Notes: generated by a model not told the origin, from the letters alone. DNA of 64,000 bases from Hofstenia miamia (GCA_004352715.1 SCFE01000003.1:1403859-1467858); one strand, 5' to 3'. Positions 10,411 through 23,880 are shown, counted from the stretch's first letter. Made by a program: numbers and translations.

Positions 10411-12397
10411 TGTTTTTGTAAAACAAGTCCTAAATTCCCCAAAAAGCAATAAATTCTGTGAATGTTAAAGTAGAAATGAATATATTCGATACAAAATTTC
10501 GAAACATACATATAGTATTTGCATTTCAACATTCTGAAAAACGAAATATATGCATCAAACATTTTCGTCAATTTATGCTTTCAAATATTCAAATGTAGAA
10601 TTATATTTATTCCTCATGAAAAAAATAATTAAAAATAAATAATCGCTTATTTCCTGTTAAGTGGATATAGAGAAAAAATTTAATAAGCACAACAAAATTA
10701 CAAAAAATAGTATGCACATACAGTATTAGTTTAAAAACCCAATGCAGTAACATGTAGTCTTCCCTGATATTTCTGTTTGATGGAGCTGTAAACGATAGTC
10801 TTGAAGAGTATTCTTCTAGATTTAAATACGTGGATTCCTTGATTAAATTTGTGATTAACCTCTATTATTTATTTAGCTGTTTTTTTAAATAGGTTTACAA
10901 AAATTCGTGTATACTAGGGCTGAGTTTGAAACAAAACTTTTCAGATTTACCTGGATTAACGGTTATATTTTAGGATTCGAAACGTATCATATTTTTAATA
11001 TAAAATGACTTCTACAGGAATGTTATGGGTATGTCAACCAGCAGTATTTTTACCTACACCCCCACACAATTCACAGAGTTTTAATCAACAAGATCCTCTC
11101 ATAACTAACTTATGAATAACAATAAATGGAATAACACAAAGTAGTGCAATCTCGTTACGTTAAAATAATTTGTTGTGTTCCAATATTTCCTAAGCAAAAT
11201 TTAGAGGGCAGTGCCTGCTTATCAAGAAAATTAAACTAAAACAGTTTATCGAGGAAACGCAATACAAAACAATTTCTCAAACTCTAAGACAACATAAAAT
11301 ATTTACATATCCATGGCTTAAGTAAAATCTAAAATTATTGATGATGAACTTGTATGTAGGGAAAACTTTCATTAGGTACACTAGCTGTAGGAATAGCAAA
11401 CACGTCGACAGCAAGTTGATATAGAAAGGTGTCTTGTAAAAAAGTCAATCGAATTAAAATCAACAACTTGTAAATTTGTTCTAAAACTCTTTACATCTTT
11501 TTGTCTAAAAAATTGGTAGGTTGCTGCTTAACGGAGTCAATTTCAAAATCGACATCAATGCGTGAAGACTTCGATACACTATTATGACAATACAGTACTG
11601 CTAAAATTAATGAAGAATTTCAAATATTTATTTTATGCGGATTTAGCTGGATCTCAATTTTATGCTGCCTGTTCGGATTTCTCCTGCCATAATGATCCTG
11701 TTCTTACTCAGCCATATTTTAGACGATTATGTAACTCAATTTGAGCAAACAGTTTCAAAGTCTGCAATTTTTTAATTCATTTGATTGTTCTGGAACCCAT
11801 ACTTCAGATGTGCAAATTTCAGAAACATTTTGAAATATCATTTTATCACTTTTATCTAATGAAAAAAGTTAACCATTGGATTAGGTAATTTAGCTTCTCA
11901 AGTTTAGCTAACTGTCTTTTCCATTATAAAAGTAGTAAAATTATAAGTGCATTTCACAATATTTTTCTATGATATGTCCATTTATTCGGTGGATGCGGCC
12001 TTTTTATAAAAGATAAAAAGAAAACCCTGCTGCATTAATGATCATTAACCTGGACAAAGATCTCAATACTAATGTTTTCTTGAATCTTCCCAAATAGAAA
12101 AAATCTTATTCTTTCTGAACCATTTTTCCAGTCCCCTTCAACAAATCTCCGCATTGCAGAAACTTCTAATACTCTAGTCATTTTCTCCTCCATCATTCAT
12201 TGCGCTCTCTTACACCACGTCGATACATTAAGTTTCACATCAAATTTTTTGTGGTCTCAATGGCTCCAGATTTCAATCCTTTTATTTTTTAGCTCTATGT
12301 AAAAAACTACATTTTCATGCACAACTATCCACCATAACAGTCTGGAAAATTATAAATTTATCACATCTCAATGTGGTGATTTGGAATTACATTCCAA
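10411..12397. other. AT-rich intergenic DNA, nothing recognised
   Basis: Stops are frequent in all frames. A 60-codon frame at 11562-11744 has no identifiable motif. No inverted repeats longer than a few bases were seen. Confidence 0.5.
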
Positions 12398-12524
12398 GGC
12401 CCGAAACACACGATCATTATTTCTGCACGGAATTCCTAAGATAATTGGTTGTAATTAAAATATTCACTGTTTGTTCGCTATTAAATTTTATGCACGGGTA
12501 AATAATCATCGGGTGTTTCAGGAC
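12398..12524. repeat. Foldback MITE of about 127 bp
   Basis: The left arm reads GGCCCGAAACACACGATCAT and the reverse complement of the right arm reads GTCCTGAAACACCCGATGAT; both continue with TATTT and a GTGCA/TGCACGG motif. The arms pair over about 40 bp each, leaving a short AT-rich loop, so the whole segment can fold back on itself. No coding capacity is present. Confidence 0.6.
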
Positions 12525-15500
12525 TAAAATACCTAAAAAATGATATTTTTTGTATGCTTGGAAATTGTGATGCGTACGTTAGTGTCATTTATTTTGATAA
12601 AAAATACCATTCATTTGGTTAAATGTTTGCGAAATGATTTTGTCACTGAAAAGGAATCAAGCACTGACTTTTTTGTTCTGATAGCGGTGATGTTAAATTT
12701 GCAAAATGGGCTTATTTAGTAAAACTATACAGAGAAGAAGCTACTGATTTTGTCAAATTCAATAATATGATCTTTTATGACAACTAAAAATAACAATGCA
12801 AAAAGCATATTCCGCAGCAGACTTTAGTTTGTATTTGTATTCATCTTTTTTGTTTAAGCTTGGTTCCTTTAATTCTATATAAATTGATTCCATGATGCTT
12901 AGTTGAAAATTATCAATTGCCCTTGGATAAAATTTTAATTTGATGAATTTTTTTTAAAATATCTATATTATAGATAATATCATATCTTGCTTTAAATTTT
13001 AGAATACTAGTTTACTTCGATAAGTAAAATGCTGTTTACTTACAAAATACGTTTTACACAGGTATCGTAAACCACTAGTTGCATACTGAAAGGTTGTATT
13101 CAGGGCCTACTAAATATAGACGGACGTTGCAATAGAAAACTTCTATAAATTTGGTGGTAGATTAGAATCTATTGTATTTTTAATATATTTTATAATTAGG
13201 ATCTGATTTTGGCGAAAACCTGTTAGTATATGGCATTTCCCATGTTTAATCGAGTAACCAGAAACATTTTTGTATATATTTCAAATCACAAAACTTTTGA
13301 AATAAATAATTCTTTCAATGAATTTGCCTGAATTTCCTCAATCCATCTAACTTCCCATTGGAAATATCAGCCAAAACAGTGTCGCAAATTTGAGTATGAA
13401 GAATGAATCCACATATTAAGTAATGTATATAGTTTATCAAGTCATGATAGGAAATCATTCGATAAAAATGATAATCTTGACTTCAAAAAAAAATTGTTTT
13501 GAAGAATTCAGTTTTCAGGAACCAAAACATTGAAGTAAAGCAGAACATGAATTGCAAACAGAATATTTACTAAATTTTAAAAAATAGAGTCTCTAGGAGT
13601 GCATAAATATCATCGTGTGGAACATTGGGCCACCAATTTTTCTCATAGTTTTCTGTTACGACGACCGTGTATATTAAGTAGCCTTGATGCATTTTAGTCC
13701 ACCTGTGAAGATTAATTCTTTGAACTTGGATTTGTTAATATTAAAAAATACTTACAAAAATATCATGTATTTATTAACAATCAATAGATTCCACCCTATG
13801 ACGACTATAAACTAAATGACAAAAAATAATTAAAATAAGTTTACATTAATATTGATATTCACAGCTAAAATTTGCAGCGACAATAAAATAATTGGCAAAT
13901 TTAAATATTCTAGAAACGTTCAGAATCTTTTCTTCTCAAGCAAAAATTTATATCTAGTAGACCATGGATATCAAATAATTTTACAATATTGAATATACTT
14001 AGTCGTCCAGGCTTCCTAAGGGTATTCATTTGAGCATGCACATAGGGTTTGCGATAATTAATTCAAATTCAAAAGGACGAAAGTCTATATATTAAAAATA
14101 TTTTACACATCAATGGCTAAATTCCGTTTCCAGAATTGTCCAATAAGCTAATTAGGCCCTAATAATAGACTGCGAAATTCGCAAATAAAAAACAATTGAA
14201 ATTATATTTACGTGACATTCGAGAGAAAATTTATAAAATAATGAACTTAAAAATGAATTTTAAATATGTGTTTTTTAGGAAGAATGAATTTTATAAAAAT
14301 TTATACATTTCTTAAATTGAAACAAGACGTTTTCAAAGTGCAGCATATCCAACATTGTAATTCTTAATAATACATAGATTGAATAACAAATCACTTGCTG
14401 TGATGTGCAAAATTTCAACTGCTTGCCCTCACCATGAACTCCTTTGTACTCATATCGTTATTACGAGTAGTAAAATAAAAACGTTTAACAAATGTAACAG
14501 TGATTTCTCGCCCAGATTGATTATTAAAGGTCAGCAGAAGATTTTTCTAGTGCGTAACAAACTAGGCTAACCGTATACCAATGTTACGGACTTAATATAA
14601 TCAAAATCATGAAAGCCAAAACCTAGAAGCCCATGTGATAATAGATTGTACCCGTGAACAAAATGATAACTGACTTTTTCTTCAACAGTATCGGCAGATA
14701 GAATTTCCAATTCAATTCTGAAATATTTGAAAGAGCATTCTGACTGATTACTTTATTTGTTTAGAAATAGAAAACCTCTCTATATCAAAGGCTCGAGGTC
14801 GCAGAAATTTCAAAAGAATATTTATTCCCGAGTAAGCAAACCTTTCTCAGTATTAGCCCAATTTTAATGCCGCAATCGACTAGGTCACGCAGTGAAGACC
14901 AGGTTTGAAGATGATTTTCAGAACTTCAACTCAATTTAGTATTAACCATCAAGTCACGATTGATACCATATTTCAACGCTGCTATTTCGACATACCGATT
15001 GATAGTAAACTAGTAAATTAAAAAACAAACAACTAAATATGTATTAACAAACACTAATCCATCTAAGATATAAATCAAACCGGCAATATGCATTTCACAT
15101 AAAATAAATCCATTCAAAACGAGAAAGACTTTAAAAAAGCAATTAAAAAATGGCAACTGCATTAGAGAAAATTAGAATAGCAATTAAAAACAACGAAAAA
15201 AATTATTCTATAAAAAATTGTGACCAACGGAAAATAGTCTTTCTCGTTGACCGTTTGAGGACGATGCACTGAATTCATTAAATGAATTTCCTGATTTGTA
15301 GCACCCGTATTGTACACAGGTGGGAGAATAAAGCATCCTCAAAAGATCGAAATCGATTTATTTCACATTGAGAAATTATATTCAATTGATCTGGAACCTC
15401 TAACCCTCCTCTGGAATATTCGCTGTGTAGGAATTTGAGTACATGTATCTTTTCACTGATTAACAAATGTACATCCATATAGCAAATTTCGAGTGAAAGT

Positions 15501-15957
15501 AATCAGAATACTGCATTGTCCACCAAATCTAAACGTAATAGATTTACATTGATAAACCATTTGGAATAATTAAGCATGTATATATATATATATATATAAT
15601 TTTCAACTGTACAACAGCATATACATTACCAAATGTAGTAAACTTTAGAGTCACTTATTTATATTTAGTAGAGAATTCATAAAACTGTTGGATAACATTA
15701 GTTTCATGATGAAATATGAATTGTCTTTTACCAGTGCAAACGTAAACAATTCAAATTAAAATAATAATTAAAGTAAAGTGAGAAAAGTACAGGAGTTGTA
15801 TATTTTTTTTTGAAAATAGGCTTTTCACTGTTTCCTCGCCAATGTATAAAAGCTCTACAAAAATTAATGTCAAAACTGAAAGCGGCAAAATTCCAACAAA
15901 CTTTATTATTGATTCAACATTAGTAACCCATCCCAGTCAAATAAGTGCAGATTCTTT
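12525..15957. other. AT-rich intergenic DNA, nothing recognised
   Basis: Only chance-length frames occur (for example 14379-14570 and 15278-15478). A (TA)n tract lies at about 15581-15599. No splice-supported exons were found. Confidence 0.5.
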
Positions 15958-16128
15958 GCAGTGGGGTAGCCACGAGAGGACATGGAGGACATGTCTTCCT
16001 AATGTGAAAAAATTAAAGGTTACAAAATTATTCCGTTTTCATTTACTTACCTGTCAAATCAACAGTATTATAACACGTTGCTTGTAGTAGTTGATGTTGA
16101 AATATAAAACAAAATATAATGATGCAGG

Positions 16129-16665
16129 AGCGGATATAGAAATATTTTTAGAGAGGGCCCAATGCAGGCGCGGCTTTTGGGAGAAGACTTCAGGAGATAT
16201 TCTTCCCTTTGAGGATTTTACAATTTTTGCAAAATTATCTATTCTACACATTTCAAATATTTATTTAAGTTGATGTTTACAAGAGTTTCATCCAAACATG
16301 AGGAAACAATTTTGTAAATGAATCGATTCAGTATCTTCTGCTAGAATTGCAATAATTCTATTTTCAAAATATTCATTATTAAAGATATTTGTGTCATGCA
16401 TGTAACAATCTGCATCTCAGAGCGATCAATCAGGCAAGTGAAAATGTACCTACGATCAGCTTTGTTCCAGGATAGATTGAATAAATGGGCTATGTCGGCT
16501 ATCCGTAGCGAACTGAAGTATAACCATGACGAAATTGTACAACTTTACAGAGCAGCATATGACATTGTTAGAATAATTATATTTAAGTGCATCAATAAAA
16601 CTTTAGATCATAAATTTCGCTTGTCTTATCTGAGCGGCCATAGCCAAGAGGAGCTCATCCCCTAA
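16129..16665 (+). pseudogene. hAT (zinc-finger MYM/TTF-type) transposase C-terminal remnant
   Basis: The frame at 16396-16665 contains SERSIRQVKMYLRSALFQDR followed by LNKWAMSAIRSEL. This matches the C-terminal dimerisation block of TTF/MYM-type hAT transposases, whose pattern is ERsFSxLKxiKxylRstmxqeRLnxlaxlsIexel. The upstream sequence CAGGAGCGGATATAGAAATA at 16129 resembles a hAT left terminus. The N-terminal and catalytic regions are absent between the two and the right terminus was not found, so this is a deeply deleted copy. Confidence 0.6.
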
Positions 16666-18020
16666 AATGTTTTTAGCATTCTTACAAATGTTCAAAGCAA
16701 TGAAAGATTATGTATTGGGTATTATTATCTGTGATGATGGTCATTGGTCAAGTTCATTAGCAGTCAGTCATCCTGCTTGTTTGGGTAAGATATCATTATA
16801 TTGCAGGAAACTATAATAGTAATGGACGCATTGTTGTGTGTTATTTGTCTTTAAATTAGAGTCGATGTAGAAATAAGCACCGAATATATGATTATAGTTC
16901 GCCAGGGAGAGGGGCTTCACCAACTTTTCAACGTTCTGTCGATTGCGAATACTCAGATGGCCCGAAAAGTCGCAATGTCGACAATAGAGACCACGCTGTG
17001 TAATTGAAAAATGTCAAAGAAGAAGTTCGTTTGAAGTGCTCCTTTTGAGGCATCGTTTTAAAAATTTACCTCGATTCATCCGGGTTGTAGATTACTATCT
17101 GTTTCAAAAGAATTATTAATGATGTTTAGTAATGCATCAGGGAAAGTTGTGAAGTTCTTCTCACACATTGAGCAATGTCATTGGAAGTGAGGTGATGATC
17201 AGTGCAAACAGATTTAGCTGATCCCTGCTTTGAACATGCAGACTAATCAAACAAAATTTGTTAGAGACTATTGCAGTAGTATCAGAACAAGAGCGTTTTG
17301 ATTGGATGCCAAGATCAAAATTGTCTTTTTCTTTATTCTGAAGTAAAAAAAATATTAGTTTGACATGGTGATGGTATGTCTTGATATTTAGGCCCTATAT
17401 GAAGGATTCCTGGCAACAATCATAGTATTACATACATATGTAAATACCATTTGTGAGGAAAGACGGAAAAGAAAAATGTAGTTTTTTTCATTAAATTTTT
17501 TAAAGTTATATATTGTACGAGTTTTCAACAGTCAGTAGACAAATTAAAAATTGAGGCGTTCAAATGGGTTTTCCACCGCAAAAAGAAAGTAACAAAACAA
17601 GACAATTATGAGAAATTTTAGGATCCCCCAAATAATAAAAATCCTGCCTACATCTGTAGATACCAACATGCAAATAAAAAGTTTAACACTCCTAACCATA
17701 TATGTATAGACCTGAATACCTAATTTTTTATTAAAAACATGTATATCATGGATATTAGATCAGTACAAATTTTATATCAAATTTAATAAAAATAGATAGT
17801 CCTTATGTAAATAACTTCAAAAAGAGTCAATCGGTCCCATTCCATTAAGTTAATTTTATCTTATGCAAATTGTTTATCAAATATATAAATTTGTTTAAAA
17901 TGTCGAAATTTTATTGACAAGTTCGAAATGTACACGAAATATCAAAGCATGTTCAATATGTTGCAAAAACGTGTAATTACAATAATCGAACGGTTAAATA
18001 TATAGGAATCAGTGTCGAGT
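16666..18020. other. AT-rich intergenic DNA, nothing recognised
   Basis: No frame of convincing length was found. CCAGGGAGAGGGGCTTCACC at about 16902 resembles a transposon end, but no partner was found. Confidence 0.4.
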
Positions 18021-18105
18021 CTATAGGGTGGGCCACATATGTTGCAGAAACCTCTCAAATCGAGAGGGTGGTTGTAAATATTAAGTAGCCTAGATATCAC
18101 ATTTA

Positions 18106-18388
18106 AAAATAAATTATTAATTATTTTATTACATAATTTTCACATTTTACTGTTATTTCTTTGAATTCAAAATGTCAGAATTTAGGTAAATATCCCGTGA
18201 TCAATGAGAAAAGGATTAGTGTAAAATAACCTTTACNNNNNNNNNNNNNNNNNNNNNAAAATAAATTATTAATTATTTTATTACATAATTTTCACATTTT
18301 ACTGTTATTTCTTTGAATTCAAAATGTCAGAATTTAGGTAAATATCCCGTGATCAATGAGAAAAGGATTAGTGTAAAATAACCTTTAC
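18106..18388. repeat. 131-bp exact duplication flanking a 21-N gap
   Basis: 18106-18236 and 18258-18388 are identical over 131 bp, with Ns at 18237-18257. This is the signature of two overlapping contig ends that were scaffolded but not merged. The real locus is probably about 150 bp shorter. Confidence 0.9.
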
Positions 18389-18985
18389 CTTTTGTTTGTC
18401 TAGGTGGGAATAATTCATTTTATCATTATCGTTACTACACACAGTACGTATTTAATTGTCACCTTTTGGGTAAAAAATGTTCCTTTGGAAATGGTCGATC
18501 TGGTTATAAATTAACAAAAAAGAAATACAAGAAGGTAAAATCATCTAAAGCATTCCAATTGACAGTTTTCCTCAGAATCAGGTATATTAGCCTGGTTAAA
18601 ATGCTTACCTATTATTATTAAAGTGAATGAAATTATTAAAAACATGGGAGTTTGCAGAAACCATTGGCTTTTGTGATATTGCAATGAAAGCAAGTGGTGG
18701 GCAATATGAAGTCCCGCTTTTGGAAAATTGTAAATGTTCAGGGTTTGGATGCTCATATTAGATTCCGTGACCACTTTCGTTCTCCCCATAGCGTTGACTC
18801 AGAATTAATTCAATTTTTAAAGGATTTTGGCACAATATATGGATTAAGTTAGATATAAGATAATTAACGCATGAAACCAGTGATGCCGTGTTGTGGACTT
18901 GTAATTGTTTCGTTGAATTGTTTTCTTATTTACTCAATTGTATTGAGACATGTCTCATAAATATGTTTTATTTGGATTTTTTCAG

Positions 18986-19507
18986 ACTAATGATTTGGAA
19001 GCGCATTTCGGTCACGTTCGCCAACCACGTGGTGGCAATTATTGCATCACAGTTGAAAATTTTTGTAAAAGCTGACAGAATTGATCGGATAAAACTATGT
19101 CTATCACTTAATGAAGAGTTAATAGGAGATCCAAAGATCACATTTGTAACGTCTGCCAAAATTTGGAATTATTTGATTGCGAACTTTTGGATATAGATGA
19201 CGTTGATATTGCTGATCTTGAATGTTCTTCAATTTTTTATGTTGCAGAACTTTTTGCCTCAAAGCCTTTAGCACTTTCAGTTGATTCCAGACTAATTGAA
19301 ATTCTCAACAGAGGTGGATTAAACTATCCAACTGATGAATTATATGACTTTGTTTATAAAGCATATAATTATATGAAATTGAGAAAAGACAGTTTATGTC
19401 GGAAGCGATTAAATTTTATTTTATCGGAAATTAAAGAAATTTATAACTTTCCTAATTTTCCATACCGGCTAATTCAACGACTACACAATGTCCTACTTAA
19501 AAAGTAG
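18986..19507 (+). pseudogene. P-element/THAP9-like transposase C-terminal remnant
   Basis: A likely exon starts after the acceptor ...TTTTTTCAG at 18985. Its frame reads TNDLEAHFGHVRQPRGGNYC, matching the P/THAP9 block LNxDxLExxFGxIRxxGG. A stop follows soon after (VENFCKS then stop). A second frame at 19163-19504 contains SSIFYVAELFASK and IEILNRGGLNYPTDELYDF, matching the C-terminal blocks of the same family (YVAGYVARK and RGGLxxPSxxL). The pieces lie in different frames and the first is stopped, so the gene is dead. The THAP domain and the rest of the catalytic region are not recognisable upstream. Assignment rests on motif order recalled from the family. Confidence 0.65.
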
Positions 19508-19899
19508 CTATCAGAATAAACTTAAATGAAGACTCACACAAGAATGCAAACGAAAAATTATTAAATTGGCATCCCATTGAATTGAAAAAAACTGCTTCAT
19601 GATGTTCTTACACTAATTTACGTTCTTTTATAAAGCGATTTTTAATATATGAATTATATTCTTCTGGGTTTATTCTTTTAACTCAAGAATTATCAATGAA
19701 CAACATTTAACACCAAAGAGAAATAATACAAAAACAATTCCTTTTGGAAACAAATATATCGCAGTATCATTTGGTATCATAACTACAACACAAACAGGCA
19801 TAGTTTATGAGAGACATCATGAATACTGAATAAATTCAAGTAAAAACTTAAACCTCTCGATTTGAGAGATTTCTGCAATATATATGGCCGTAACTGTAG

Positions 19900-21309
19900 T
19901 AGGTCATGTGTGGGCGTGGGCGAGCTGTAGTCCAACCATGTCTCTACTGTCTATTCCACCAAGGGGAGCGTCCTCCCGACGTCATGAAGCAGATATATAC
20001 ATAGTCATATTTATTTGATAGTGTTAAATGAGGTCAATCATAATAAACAATAAATTTACAAAATTCAAATTACAGATTACAGAGTTTACCGAGTAGAAGT
20101 ATATTACTAAGCTTTTTACATTGAGTTGAAGTGAATAATCGAAATGAGCATTAATTTTCAACTTGTTTCGACACAAATACAAAGGTGATAAGGTTTCAAA
20201 AGTTGAAGAAAGGCGTTCTGTTCATTATTTTGAATACCTGCAAAAATGTTGAAACAAATGCTGTATCTGCTTTAACTTTATGTATGTTTGATTAGTAATA
20301 CTAATTTGTTTTAATGGAAATAAAAAACATGTAAAAATATAATTAATTGAAGCATGATGTCTCATCTGAAATATAAATTATATCATGTTAAACAAAGTAA
20401 TATCTGCGTTCTCCCACTAAATAATGACGTTTACATTTACTGCTTAACAGAATTAGAGGCCCCAACTGTAAATATTACAAACTTTTCATATAGACTACAC
20501 TTTCTAAGACCCGGCCTACACCCGGTAGACCCCCTTCTGGCAACACCCCTGAAGATGTGTACTGTGTTTTTTGAAATGGAGCGTAAAAATTAATATTTGT
20601 TTCTGCTTTGGTGTGTCCTGAATCGACAGTAATTTTTCTTAGATACTACGTAAATCCCTGCATAGCGCAACCTTTAAATGCCGAATGCGAGTTAGGTTAT
20701 ATCCAGGTTATACTATTGAAAAGCTTGCATTCCACGAAGTCCATCTATAAAAAACGCGGGATGCTAAATTCAGCTGCAATTCCATTAAGCCGGAATAACA
20801 AATTCCAATGAAAACGGGAAATTGCTGCACAGTTGAGTTTGCTTATTTTCCATCACACAATTAAATGTTTCATCAACACTAATCAAAGTTGCTTTTGAAC
20901 TTTTTATTTGACGAAAGCAATCAAGGTTAATTACATTCGTTATGTTAATAATGTCGAAACATTATATTACCTATTTCTGTTTGCGTTAGGGCTTAGCTGA
21001 TGCTTCAAATTTTATTTTTTAATCGAAATGAAATTTGACTATTAACTTATTGCTCACTTTAGAGAAATAAGTAAGAAAAAATTTGTGATGCTAATAAACT
21101 TTTTATGGATTATTATTAGTTCATAAGAAACCAAACGCTCTTCAAGTGAATGAGTGTTAGAAACAAGAAATTCAACAAAAAAGGAAGAAATGACATTATA
21201 AACATCAAATTATAAAATTAGCAGAAATAATATTGAAATTTAATAGTAATATAAATAGAATGGAGCTTAAATAACAAAAAATACTTCCCTACTGATCTAA
21301 TAAAATATA
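19900..21309. other. Intergenic DNA, nothing confidently recognised
   Basis: A GC-richer patch at about 19905-19990 (GGGCGTGGGCGAGC and CGTCCTCCCGACGTCA) and another at about 20505-20555 (CCCGGCCTACACCCGG) look like transposon-end fragments, but no partners were found. Open frames at 20354-20593 and 20608-20811 show no motifs. Confidence 0.4.
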
Positions 21310-21313
21310 TTAA

Positions 21314-23876
21314 AGTAGTGTTGGGTGATAATCTAACCCTAACCCTAAACATACACATCTTATGGCTGAAAAAACATTTTCAAAAATGTATAACACATGC
21401 TCCTACCTTAAAAAATGGAAAACTACCAAACCATGTTGAAATATTAGATCAAAATCTGCATTATGAGCCAAATATTTTAAATTAAGTTATATATCTTTGA
21501 TGGCTTCTAGTCAATATTACATGTCTTATTAAAATTTTAAAAGGTATTTCTTGCTAGAAGATGTGTATAAAACCTATGAATTTAATTCATCACACACTTA
21601 TAAGTTATATACACCAGTTTGAGTCTACAATCTTGACTTCCTAAGTATTAACAACTTTCTTCAGTGATGCTCTGAATTGCTCAAAGGATAAAGTTGTGCC
21701 AGGATCTCCTCTTTCCCCAAAATAACCTTCCGAGCTAAGCAAAGCCTCTGCAGTTTTATACCTTCTTTTCATATTAGGTAGGGTAACTTGAATTCTAAAT
21801 AGCAGGTCAGTTTTTGGAAGATACTTGGATGATTCTCTTGCAAATGGAATCTCCATTTTCATTCTCTTTTGATTCTGAACTGTATTCTTCTTGCTTTTCA
21901 TGAAAGCATCAATCTTAGAACTATTGGTAAAGAGGACTCCATTTTCATTCATCTTTTCTAAAAGATCTAGTCTCTTGCCTTCTTTGACTTGGGCCACAGC
22001 TTCTCTTGCACTGGTACCCTCAATAAAACGTTCCTTCATTTTCTTGCTCCAAGATAATTTAAGACCTTTGATCTTTGATGCCTCTTCTTTAAATGAATGC
22101 CCAAAGAAGCAAATACAGCAAAGGTTGGCTTCAAATATTCTACATTGAGAAAGCCTCTCACAATGCAACCTGTTAGTGATACTGGGGTTTGCATCCAAAA
22201 AATCTTCTAACCAGGGAAAGAGGAACACAATGACCCCTGCAGCTCTAGAAAGGCAGCCAAATCGTGAGTCTTTATATTGAAATAAAACCTGTTGAACACC
22301 ATTGTCTTTGAGATGCAATGCAAATTTGTTGTAATTGTCCCATGGTTTATGTTGTAATTCTGGAGCAACCAATCTCAACATACAATCCAGAGCTTGTCCA
22401 GCAACAAAACTATGTTTTGAGTCAAAATCTAAGTCCACTAAAAAAATTTGGAAGATAGCTTCTAGAGTCATATCTCTGTATTATTGACATTCTGCTGTTC
22501 ATGGCAGAACTAAATCCCAGGGTGGCACGTGTTCTACAAAAGAGTTGACCAGCTTCAGTGTCCAAATCAAACATCTTTCAGTAATGTAGCAAAGCTCTGT
22601 TGAATCAGTCATGTGGGCATCAACCATTTGGTATGTCTCCTTATCAGACTTGTTAGACACAGCTCCAATTATCTGGAACATTAACTGACATTGGTCAGCA
22701 GTGTGTTGCTTGGTCTCTCAATGAATATTAATGAGAGGCAAGAGGAATGGAACATTCTGTCCCACCACATTCTGCAGCCTGCCGCTGCAAATTGTCCAAC
22801 AGCCTTCTTTGTAGTACTATTTGTGGCATGTGTTATCATCAACCTTCTGTGTTATCAGTGCCAAGCTCTTAGCTTCAACTAGTTCATCTATATATCTCAG
22901 GTTTCTTGCGTGGGGTAATGTATCAACATCGAAATTCTATTTACCTAATACCCCCCAACTACGGTTGAACAGGGAATTAGCACCTTTGACAAGAGATTGA
23001 GATGCCTCAGAAGTTGATAAGCCCAAACCCTTGAGATCAGCAAGTGTTTCATAAACTTGGTCTGTAACTTTACGTTCTGACACTAATGTGTTGCATAGCT
23101 CTAGACCGGGGGTGATCACTAATATCTGCACTAATAAATTGTTTCCGCTTTCGTTTTCTTTCTGGACTTTGAGTCTTATTTTCATTTTCTGTGTATACTG
23201 GTCCTTTATCATCTTTCATCTGTAAACTATTTTCTTTACTTCATTGAAGGCTTCTGAAGGGCATGTCTGATGTTCAATTAAATATCCCAAGACCACAATG
23301 ACATCAGTGTAAGTTGGCAGATTTTTTACTGGAAAATTTTGAGATACCTGGAAAGTCAATATCTACATTTAAGAGGGTCCAATGGATCTTGTTTTTCTAC
23401 ATCTACCCACCATTGCTAAATTACTGCTACAAGCATGCAAGTACTACTCATCTGAAAATAAAACAAAACATATTATACTGTGTGATTAAAACAGAAAATA
23501 GATCTCAAATCACACAGATCATAGTAAAATTGTTATGACATTTCCCAAATGCTGAAACAAATAAAGCCATAATATTCAGTGCTGTTAAGTACCAATAAAT
23601 AGGTTATAAATCAAAGAATGACTGCTACTGAAACTTTGAAACCATCTCTGAAATAGGAGAAAGAAAAATACAGTCAAGTACAATGGAACATGTTCATAGT
23701 TTTCCTATACCTCCGTAAATGTGCATATTTGACAAGATATTCAGTGTGCCTTGGGAGGGTTCCATTTTTGAGCTAGGAGCATGTTATACACTTTTGGAAA
23801 TGGTTTTTCAGCCATAATAAGATGTGCATGGTTTCCCTTGTATTTTCAAAACCTCAAAATTATCACCCAACCCTAA
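21314..23876 (-). mobile_element. DNA transposon with long inverted repeats and TTAA target sites
   Basis: The left end (AGTAGTGTTGGGTGATAAT) and the reverse complement of the right end (TTAGGGTTGGGTGATAAT) begin inverted repeats of roughly 130 bp. They share in order CACATCTTAT, TATGGCTGAAAAA, GTATAACA and ATGCTCCTA. TTAA flanks both sides (21310-21313 and 23877-23880). TTAA targets are characteristic of piggyBac and Kolobok elements. The termini are not piggyBac-like CCC ends, so Kolobok or an unnamed group is more likely, by inference. The interior carries a broken minus-strand protein gene. Confidence 0.75.
21641..23212 (-). pseudogene. Decayed protein of the TTAA element (family uncharacterised)
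   Basis: Three collinear minus-strand pieces are visible: 23212-22937 (includes SQSLVKGANSLFNRSW), 22681-22499 (includes MVDAHMTDSTELCY) and 22471-21641 (276 codons; includes VDLDFDSKHSFVAGQALDCM, HKPWDNYNKF and KDSRFGCLSRAA). From memory, an MTDST motif followed by a DxDF...KPWN block and a RFG/RFxxL block with conserved cysteines recurs in uncharacterised repeat-associated proteins of cnidarians and other marine invertebrates; I cannot verify that here. The last piece has many K/E residues and a GxxFGERGDPGTT tail. Stops separate the pieces. Its position inside the inverted repeats suggests a transposase or accessory protein. Confidence 0.5.
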
Positions 23877-23880
23877 TTAA

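Larger units (their letters stand above)
18021..19899 (+). mobile_element. P-element-like DNA transposon copy with palindromic inverted repeats
   Basis: The left end begins CTATAGGGTGGGCCA and continues to TTGCAGAAACCTCTC; the reverse complement of the right end begins CTACAGTTACGGCCA and continues to TTGCAGAAATCTCTC. Each arm closes with the small palindrome CCTCTCAAATCGAGAGG (18051-18067 and 19853-19869), so each end can also form its own hairpin. The enclosed transposase remnant is P/THAP9-like. The 8-bp target duplication expected of P elements could not be identified. The apparent length includes a gap artefact of about 150 bp. Confidence 0.65.

Noticed and set aside
15959-15978. CAGTGGGGTAGCCACGAG as the left end of a hAT element related to the one at 4859
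   Set aside because: No matching right terminus or target duplication was found, so it is not listed as an element.
21332-21350. CTAACCCTAACCCTAAAC resembling telomeric repeats
   Set aside because: Only about three units, located inside the terminal inverted repeat of the TTAA element; not a telomere or interstitial telomeric array.
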